From an uncultured Oscillospiraceae bacterium (GTDB lineage: Bacteria; Bacillota; Clostridia; Oscillospirales; Oscillospiraceae): 64,000 bases of DNA. The first letter of the stretch is position 1, and every line of letters begins with the position of its first letter. Shown piece by piece: positions 59,288-64,000 of this stretch. The notes beneath the pieces are model-generated. The model was not told where the DNA came from, searched no databases, and was given only the letters and a program-made list of their open reading frames with translations. The stretch covers positions 19,474-83,473 of the forward strand of contig CAKTPO010000008.1 of NCBI GenBank assembly GCA_934591845.1, in the 5' to 3' direction. A program made the position numbers and the translations under genes.

Positions 59288-59533
59288 TCAAAGTTTTTTC
59301 TCACAAAATGGGTGCCGGCAGGTATAGAGAAACACGGCGACCCAGCTGCCAAGAACCGGCAGTCCCCCAAAGACCGCCATCCACTCCGGGCTTCCCAACA
59401 TAAAGAAAGAAACCACCCTCCAAAGCCCCAGACCCAAAAGCCCAGCAAGTACACTGACAGCCCAGACAAACACAGCACATTTTTTCCCGGCAGTCCAATG
59501 CTGCCCGTTGATATTTTTCCAAAGCCAAACCAT
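59288..59533 (-). CDS. Small hypothetical membrane protein
   Basis: 81 residues, unrecognised. A strong ribosome site (AGGAGGAATAATTC before the ATG) supports translation. Two hydrophobic helices (GKKCAVFVWAVSVLAGLLGL and the WMAVFGGLPVLGSWVAVFLY segment), and a basic/Cys tail (CRHPFCEKK). It lies upstream of the cobalamin riboswitch, same strand. Confidence 0.55.
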   Translation of the reverse strand: MVWLWKNINGQHWTAGKKCAVFVWAVSVLAGLLGLGLWRVVSFFMLGSPEWMAVFGGLPVLGSWVAVFLYTCRHPFCEKKL

Positions 59534-59592
59534 GAATTATTCCTCCTTGGCATTTATTTTTCACCGATATGTCACCCTGAGGGAAGGCGTAA

Positions 59593-59913
59593 AAATTGAC
59601 AATTGACAATGGACAATTGACAATGGACAATTGACAATTATTGGGGCGACATACGCTGTTCATTTTGATTCGTTCGGTAAAGTATGTAGGGAACGGCCTA
59701 TGTGCCGTTCCGCACCTTTAAGGACGGAACGGCACATAGGCCGTTCCCTACGGATTCGCTGGTAGGGCTGCCTTTTTACCGGGTGTGGTTCAAAGACGGA
59801 CGTTTTATACCGTAGGAACAAAGGGCGCAGAGAACCCACGTCTGACCACCCCAAAATTGTCAATTGTCCATTGTCAATTCGAAAATAACTGTCTACTGTC
59901 CACTGCCAACTCT
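59593..59913. repeat. Composite repeat element bounded by inverted heptad arrays (element C)
   Basis: Left array 59593-59640 (GACAATT units) and reverse array 59853-59913. Between them two AACGGCC palindromes face each other (about 59685-59711 and 59722-59751), forming a longer inverted repeat. It is the shortest of the three complete elements. Nothing else is seen between 59534 and the Pho box. Confidence 0.82.
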
Positions 59914-59958
59914 CACCCTCACCATACTTCCGTTCCGTAAAGACCGCAATCACGGTCT

Positions 59959-60040
59959 TGTAAAGCGGCGGTAAAGATTGTAAATTTTACACGGCCTTTA
60001 CACATTGACCTCTACCGGCTTTACACACTGGGGCTAGAAT
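59959..60040 (+). promoter_or_regulatory. Candidate PhoP box and promoter of the Na/phosphate symporter
   Basis: Direct TTTACA half-sites at 59986, 59997 and 60020 (steps 11 and 23 bp) and TAGAAT at 60035-60040, 15 bp after the last site start. Three inverted half-sites (TGTAAA 59959, GGTAAA 59970, TGTAAA 59979) precede them. This agrees with the Firmicute PhoP pattern of TTnACA repeats every 11 bp. Confidence 0.7.
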
Positions 60041-60069
60041 AAAAACAAAAAACCAAGGAGTGTAATTTT

Positions 60070-61839
60070 ATGGATATATTCGGCGTCCTGAATCTGGTGG
60101 GGGGTCTGGCCCTGTTTTTGTTTGGTATGTCTACCATGGGGGACGGGCTGGTGCAGCTGTCCGGGGGCAGACTGGAAAAAATTCTGGAAAAGCTGACCAA
60201 GAAAAAAAGTATGGCGGTGCTGCTGGGACTACTGGTCACGGCGGTGATTCAGTCCTCCTCCGCAACCACTGTCATGGTGGTGGGCTTCGTGAATTCCGGT
60301 ATCATGAATCTGACCCAGGCGGTGGGCATCATCATGGGTGCCAACATCGGTACCACCGTTACCTCCTGGCTGCTGTCTCTGACGGGCATTGAGGGCAGCA
60401 ATCTGTTTTTGAAACTTCTAAAACCCAGTTCCTTTTCCCCTGTTCTGGCGGCGGTGGGCGTGGTGTTGACCATGACCGCCGGGGAGAATGACAAAAAGAA
60501 GAACATCGGCTCCATCCTGGTGGGCTTTGCGGTGCTGATGTTCGGCATGGAGACCATGAGCGGCTCGGTTGCTCCTCTTGCGGAGAACCCCCGGTTTACC
60601 GGCATCCTCACCGCCTTTTCCAATCCCCTTTTGGGTTTGTTGGCGGGCCTGGTGCTGACGGCGGTGATCCAGTCCTCCTCTGCTTCCGTGGGTATTTTGC
60701 AGGCCCTGTGTGTGACGGGGGTTGTCAGCTACGGCACGGCCATTCCCATAATCATGGGCCAGAACATCGGCACCTGTGTCACGGCCCTGCTTTCCGGTAT
60801 GGGGGCCAGCAAAAACGCAAAAAGAGCATCCCTCATTCATCTTTATTTTAATTTAATTGGCACTTTGCTGTTTCTTGTGGTATTCTATGGATTGAACAGC
60901 TTCCTGCACTTCTCATTCCTGACGGAAACCGCCGGGGCGGCGGACATTGCCGTGATCCACAGCCTGTTTAACATCGGCTGCACCATGGTGCTCTATCCCT
61001 TCTCCGGTATGCTTGTAAAGCTGGCGGAGCTGTCCATCCCCAATGGGGAGGAGGCGGCTGCTTCCACCCGGCCTGCGGCCTTGCAGGCTCTGGATGAGCG
61101 GTTTCTGGATCGGCCCGGCTTTGCCATGAACCTGTGTAAGGAAGCGGTGGATCACATGGCGGATCTGGCCCGGAATTCCTTCCAACTGGCCATGGGTCTG
61201 CTGGAAAACTACTCGGATACGGATTTAAGCCGGGTCATTGCCATGGAGCAGGAGGCGGACAGCTATGAGGACGTGCTGGGAACCTACCTCGTCAAGCTCT
61301 CCGGCCGGGACTTAAGTAAGGCTGACAGCAGAACCCTTTCTATATTGCTTCACTGCATCAACGATTTTGAGCGGATTTCGGATCACGCCATCAATGTGGC
61401 GGAATCCGCTAGAGAGCTGGGGCAAAAGGGTCTGAGCCTGTCCCCGGACAGTAGGAGGGAACTGGCAGTCTACGGTCAGGCGGTGGCGGATATTCTGGAC
61501 TTGACGGTATCGGTCTTCGCCGCCGATGATGTGGAACGGGCAAAGGGAGTAGAACCTCTGGAAGAGGTGATCGACGATCTGAGCAACGAAATGCGCTCCC
61601 GGCATATCGAGCGGCTTCGCCGGGGAACCTGTTCTCTGGAAGCGGGGCTTATTTTGGAGGACATTCTCACCGGCTACGAGCGGGTGTCGGACCACTGCTC
61701 CAATGTGGCGGTGTGCATGATCGAGATCCACGCCGATGAATACGAAACCCATGAATACCTGAATCTGACCACCAAGGGCAGCAGCCCCTGGTTCCAGAAA
61801 GAATACGCAAAACGCAAGCAGGAGTATCTGCTTCCCTGA
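60070..61839 (+). CDS. Na+/phosphate cotransporter with PhoU-like C-terminal domain
   Basis: 589 residues. Two inverted Na/Pi-cotransport repeats (about 8-150 and 175-310), each with the QSSSA motif (AVIQSSSATTVMVVGF near 62 and AVIQSSSASVGILQAL near 200). From about 345 on, PhoU-like helical bundles (NSFQLAMGLLENYSDTDLSRVIAMEQEAD; EADSYEDVLGTYLVKLSG). Imports phosphate with sodium. The upstream Pho box and downstream PhoP/PhoR-type genes indicate control by phosphate limitation. AAGGAG is 9 bp before the ATG. Confidence 0.94.
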   Translation: MDIFGVLNLVGGLALFLFGMSTMGDGLVQLSGGRLEKILEKLTKKKSMAVLLGLLVTAVIQSSSATTVMVVGFVNSGIMNLTQAVGIIMGANIGTTVTSWLLSLTGIEGSNLFLKLLKPSSFSPVLAAVGVVLTMTAGENDKKKNIGSILVGFAVLMFGMETMSGSVAPLAENPRFTGILTAFSNPLLGLLAGLVLTAVIQSSSASVGILQALCVTGVVSYGTAIPIIMGQNIGTCVTALLSGMGASKNAKRASLIHLYFNLIGTLLFLVVFYGLNSFLHFSFLTETAGAADIAVIHSLFNIGCTMVLYPFSGMLVKLAELSIPNGEEAAASTRPAALQALDERFLDRPGFAMNLCKEAVDHMADLARNSFQLAMGLLENYSDTDLSRVIAMEQEADSYEDVLGTYLVKLSGRDLSKADSRTLSILLHCINDFERISDHAINVAESARELGQKGLSLSPDSRRELAVYGQAVADILDLTVSVFAADDVERAKGVEPLEEVIDDLSNEMRSRHIERLRRGTCSLEAGLILEDILTGYERVSDHCSNVAVCMIEIHADEYETHEYLNLTTKGSSPWFQKEYAKRKQEYLLP

Positions 61840-61850
61840 GGAGGTTTACA

Positions 61851-62540
61851 ATGGCACTGATCTATGTGGTGGAAGATGACGAAAACATCCGGGAAATTGA
61901 GACGATTGCCCTGAAAAACAGCAATTATCTGGTAAAATCCTTTGAACGGGCCTCGGACTTTTACAGAGCCCTGGAGGAAATTCTGCCGGATCTTGTGTTG
62001 CTGGACGTTATGCTGCCGGACGAAAACGGCTGCGATATTGTAAGACACCTGCGCTCCATGGGCCAGACCCGGCGGCTGCCGGTGATCATGGTCACGGCCA
62101 AGACCTCGGAAATGGACATGGTAAAGGGTCTGGACGATGGAGCGGATGATTACATCCGCAAGCCCTTCTCTGTGATGGAACTGCTCAGCCGGGTGAAAGC
62201 CCTGCTGCGGCGGGCCTCGGAGGAGGGGGGAAACCAATTCCAGGTGGGGGCTATCCAGCTGGACAACAACCGCCGAACGGTACTGTCAGAGGGCAAGAGT
62301 GTAGACCTAACCTACAAAGAATATGAGCTTTTGCGGTATTTTATGGCCAACGCCGGAATCGTTCTGTCCCGGGAGTCCATTATGCGGAAGGTCTGGGGGA
62401 CGGAATTTGAGGGGGAGACCCGGACGGTGGATATGCACGTGAAAACCCTGCGGCAAAAGCTGGGGACTCCCGGGGCCCAGATCGGCACGGTGCGCAATGT
62501 GGGTTATGTTCTGCGCAGCACCCCGGAGGGAAACCAATGA
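61851..62540 (+). CDS. OmpR/PhoB family response regulator (PhoP-like)
   Basis: 229 residues. Receiver domain with acidic pair VVEDDENIREIE, phosphoacceptor Asp in LVLLDVMLPDENG (about 52), and Lys in DDYIRKPFSVMEL. Winged-helix domain from about 130 (LTYKEYELLRYFMANAGIVLSRESIMRKVWG; RTVDMHVKTLRQKLG). Next to a phosphate symporter it is probably the PhoP/PhoB regulator. Overlaps the kinase gene by 4 bp. Confidence 0.93.
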   Translation: MALIYVVEDDENIREIETIALKNSNYLVKSFERASDFYRALEEILPDLVLLDVMLPDENGCDIVRHLRSMGQTRRLPVIMVTAKTSEMDMVKGLDDGADDYIRKPFSVMELLSRVKALLRRASEEGGNQFQVGAIQLDNNRRTVLSEGKSVDLTYKEYELLRYFMANAGIVLSRESIMRKVWGTEFEGETRTVDMHVKTLRQKLGTPGAQIGTVRNVGYVLRSTPEGNQ

Positions 62541-63847
62541 AGCGGAAAATCAATCTGCGGCTGGGGCTTCTGGCCTTTGTTGCCATGGCTCTGACGGTGA
62601 CGGCCACCAGCCTGGTGTTTTACGACCTGTTTCGCCAACAGGTGGCCCGGGACCTGCGACGCACGGCCCACCTTTTAAGTGAAAGCAGGGAGTTTAAGAC
62701 CCTGGGGAACCTACCCACCTTTCACAGCCCGGATGTCCGGGTGACCTGGGTGGATGGCCAGGGCAAGGTCCTCTATGACGATGAGGCAGATGCCGAGAGC
62801 CTGCCCAATCACTTGGACCGACCGGAGATCCAGGCGGCACTGGAAACCGGAGAGGGAGAAATCATCCGGAATTCCGACACCCTGAACCTGAACACCTTCT
62901 ATTATGCCCTGGGGCTGGACAACGGCACGGTGCTGCGGCTTTCCGTGGATGCCCGGTCCTTTGGCAGCGTCTTTTTGGCGGCGGTGCCGGTGCTGGTACT
63001 GGTGGCGGCGGTAATTTACCTGGTGTGCATTCTCCTGGGCCATCTGCTGACGGCCCAGCTGGTAGCCCCCATTGAGGACATGGCAGAGCACTTGGACGAG
63101 CCGGGCCGGGAACCGGTCTACCAGGAACTGGAACCCTTTGCCCGGAAAATCCGGAGCCAGCATGAAAAAATCCTGTCCGCTGCCCAAAGCCGCCAGGACT
63201 TTACGGCCAATGTGTCCCATGAGCTAAAAACTCCTTTGACGGCCATTTCCGGCTACGCCGAGCTTATCGAAAACAACATGGTCAGCGGAGAGCAGCAGCT
63301 TCGGTTTGCCGGGGAGATCCGGAAAAACGCGGGACGACTGCTGAACCTTATCAACGACATCATCGCTTTGTCGGAGTTGGACGGCACGGTGGAGCCTGTA
63401 AAGCTTCAAAGTGTGGAACTACTGAATCTTGCCAAAGAGGTCTGCGGCAGTCTGGAGGTCTCTGCCATGCAGCGGCAGCTGCGGCTGCAATGTTTCGGCA
63501 CCCAGGCAACCGTTATGGGAGACCGGGAACTGCTGAAAGAATTGCTGGAAAACCTGGTGCAAAACGCCATCCGCTACAACCGGGAGGGGGGCTTTGTCCA
63601 GGTGACGGTGAAGGAAAACCAGGGCCACCCCAGCCTCACCGTGGAAGATGGGGGCATCGGCATCCCGGAGGAAGCCCAGGACCGGGTATTCGAGCGGTTC
63701 TACCGGGTGGACAAAAGCCGCTCCCGGGAAACCGGCGGCACCGGTTTGGGCCTTGCCATCGTCAAACACATCGCCCAAATCCACGGTGCCCGCATCACCC
63801 TGGAAAGCAAACTGGGCCAGGGAACCCGGATTGCGGTTATATTTTAA
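62537..63847 (+). CDS. Sensor histidine kinase (PhoR-like)
   Basis: 436 residues. Two membrane helices (about 9-30 and 148-170) around an extracellular region of about 115 residues, a HAMP-like linker, H-box FTANVSHELKTPLTAISGYAELIE (His near 225), N-box LLENLVQNAIRYN, and G boxes DGGIGIPEEAQDRVFERFYR and GGTGLGLAIVKHI. Phosphorylates the partner regulator. The extracellular domain suggests external sensing; the phosphate assignment is from the neighbours. Last gene of the operon, followed by a terminator. Confidence 0.94.
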   Translation: MKRKINLRLGLLAFVAMALTVTATSLVFYDLFRQQVARDLRRTAHLLSESREFKTLGNLPTFHSPDVRVTWVDGQGKVLYDDEADAESLPNHLDRPEIQAALETGEGEIIRNSDTLNLNTFYYALGLDNGTVLRLSVDARSFGSVFLAAVPVLVLVAAVIYLVCILLGHLLTAQLVAPIEDMAEHLDEPGREPVYQELEPFARKIRSQHEKILSAAQSRQDFTANVSHELKTPLTAISGYAELIENNMVSGEQQLRFAGEIRKNAGRLLNLINDIIALSELDGTVEPVKLQSVELLNLAKEVCGSLEVSAMQRQLRLQCFGTQATVMGDRELLKELLENLVQNAIRYNREGGFVQVTVKENQGHPSLTVEDGGIGIPEEAQDRVFERFYRVDKSRSRETGGTGLGLAIVKHIAQIHGARITLESKLGQGTRIAVIF

Positions 63848-63853
63848 CAGAAA

Positions 63854-63898
63854 CAAGGCATGGCCCCAGGTATTTATGGGCCATGCCTTGGTTTTTAA
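63854..63898 (+). terminator. Terminator after the histidine kinase gene
   Basis: Stem AAGGCATGGCCC / GGGCCATGCCTT with loop region CAGGTATTTAT and a TTTTT run. Confidence 0.88.
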
Positions 63899-63924
63899 CT
63901 TGAAATAAAAAAAGTAACCGCTAC

Positions 63925-64000
63925 TGATATGCACCCCAAAAGTTGGACAATTCTGGTTAAATAGCTTCTGCGTAATGAGTTCGGTATTGCACCGGACTCA
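63925..64000 (-). mobile_element. Left-hand end of an IS3-family element, truncated by the window edge
   Basis: A terminal inverted repeat of the type TGATATGCACCCCAAAAGTTGGACA (63925-63949 region) stands next to the 3' end of a transposase gene that reads in from the right edge. The element continues outside the window. Confidence 0.75.
63957..64000 (-). CDS. IS3-family transposase OrfB, C-terminal fragment
   Basis: The last 14 codons (SPVQYRTHYAEAI, then stop) match the typical C terminus of IS3/IS150 OrfB transposases (SPVQYRT motif). The rest lies beyond the window. Confidence 0.75.
   Translation of the reverse strand, partial: SPVQYRTHYAEAI

Noticed and set aside
1..64000. tRNA or rRNA genes
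   Set aside because: No cloverleaf consensus (GGTTCGAATCC-type T arm with CCA-end stem) or rRNA stretch was noticed on either strand by eye; a tRNAscan run would be decisive.

Overview
The window looks like a chromosomal segment of an obligately anaerobic, low-oxygen-potential Clostridia member, most plausibly an Oscillospiraceae (Ruminococcaceae)-type gut bacterium. The indications are: high-GC Firmicute coding style with AGGAGG ribosome sites; an [FeFe] hydrogenase; an Rnf complex; RicT (YaaT, sporulation lineage); the SCIFF peptide with its radical SAM maturase; and sigma-A type promoters. The genus is inference only. No rRNA, tRNA or CRISPR was seen.

Layout. 1-5.7 kb: a D,D-carboxypeptidase running off the left edge, a variant [FeFe] hydrogenase, a complete type I toxin/antisense RNA locus, a GNAT acetyltransferase, a large membrane protein and a divergent XRE regulator. 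5.8-12 kb (minus strand): DegV, RicT, DNA polymerase III delta', a CBS/DRTGG manganese pyrophosphatase and asparaginase. 12.2-19.3 kb: a DUF4160/DUF2442 pair, a LarC protein lacking its C-terminal half, and an operon with a complete three-enzyme UDP-N-acetyl-L-fucosamine pathway plus an acyltransferase and a glycosyltransferase. 19.6-24 kb: trmB-mnmG, a zinc carboxypeptidase and a Cof-type phosphatase. 24.8-29.7 kb: rnf operon in the order C-(DG fusion)-E-A-B. 30-34.6 kb: an XRE membrane regulator ending in a second, toxin-less copy of the antisense RNA locus, an MFS transporter, DUF1292, CdsA and a membrane protein. 34.8-46 kb: a Crp/Fnr regulator divergent from a NitT/TauT-type ABC importer, a HAD-IIA phosphatase, a polyamine/iron-like ABC importer with a fused permease, a pseudo-receiver AraC regulator and an ABC exporter. 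46.9-52.3 kb: RluA synthase, DUF2207 protein, and a SCIFF peptide-maturase-PLP decarboxylase operon. 52.6-59 kb: a cobalamin-riboswitch-controlled operon encoding a BtuFCD/FecBCD-type importer followed by NifH-, NifD- and NifK-like proteins; the last gene is broken by a perfect 14-bp tandem duplication. 59.3-64 kb: a Na/phosphate symporter with a PhoU tail and a PhoP/PhoR-type two-component system, then the end of an IS3-family element.

The most unusual system is the nitrogenase-like operon. It has a complete ABC importer, a canonical NifH-like reductase, a D subunit with three cluster cysteines and a K subunit that seems to lack them, all behind a B12 riboswitch. It has no nif assembly genes nearby. 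A corrinoid or tetrapyrrole substrate is a reasonable hypothesis but is not shown by the sequence.

Three regulatory links can be read directly. Identical TTTACA half-site spacing (11 and 23 bp) precedes both the phosphate symporter and the HAD-IIA phosphatase, suggesting one PhoP regulon. A GTTGC-N4-GCAAC palindrome lies upstream of both the rnf operon and the NitT/TauT importer, next to a Crp/Fnr gene. Convergent promoters with mirrored leaders frame the small toxin.

Intergenic DNA is rich in modular repeats. Inverted heptad (GACAATT-like) arrays bound composite elements that carry palindromes and fold-back units. A separate 165-bp palindromic repeat occurs twice with compensatory stem changes.
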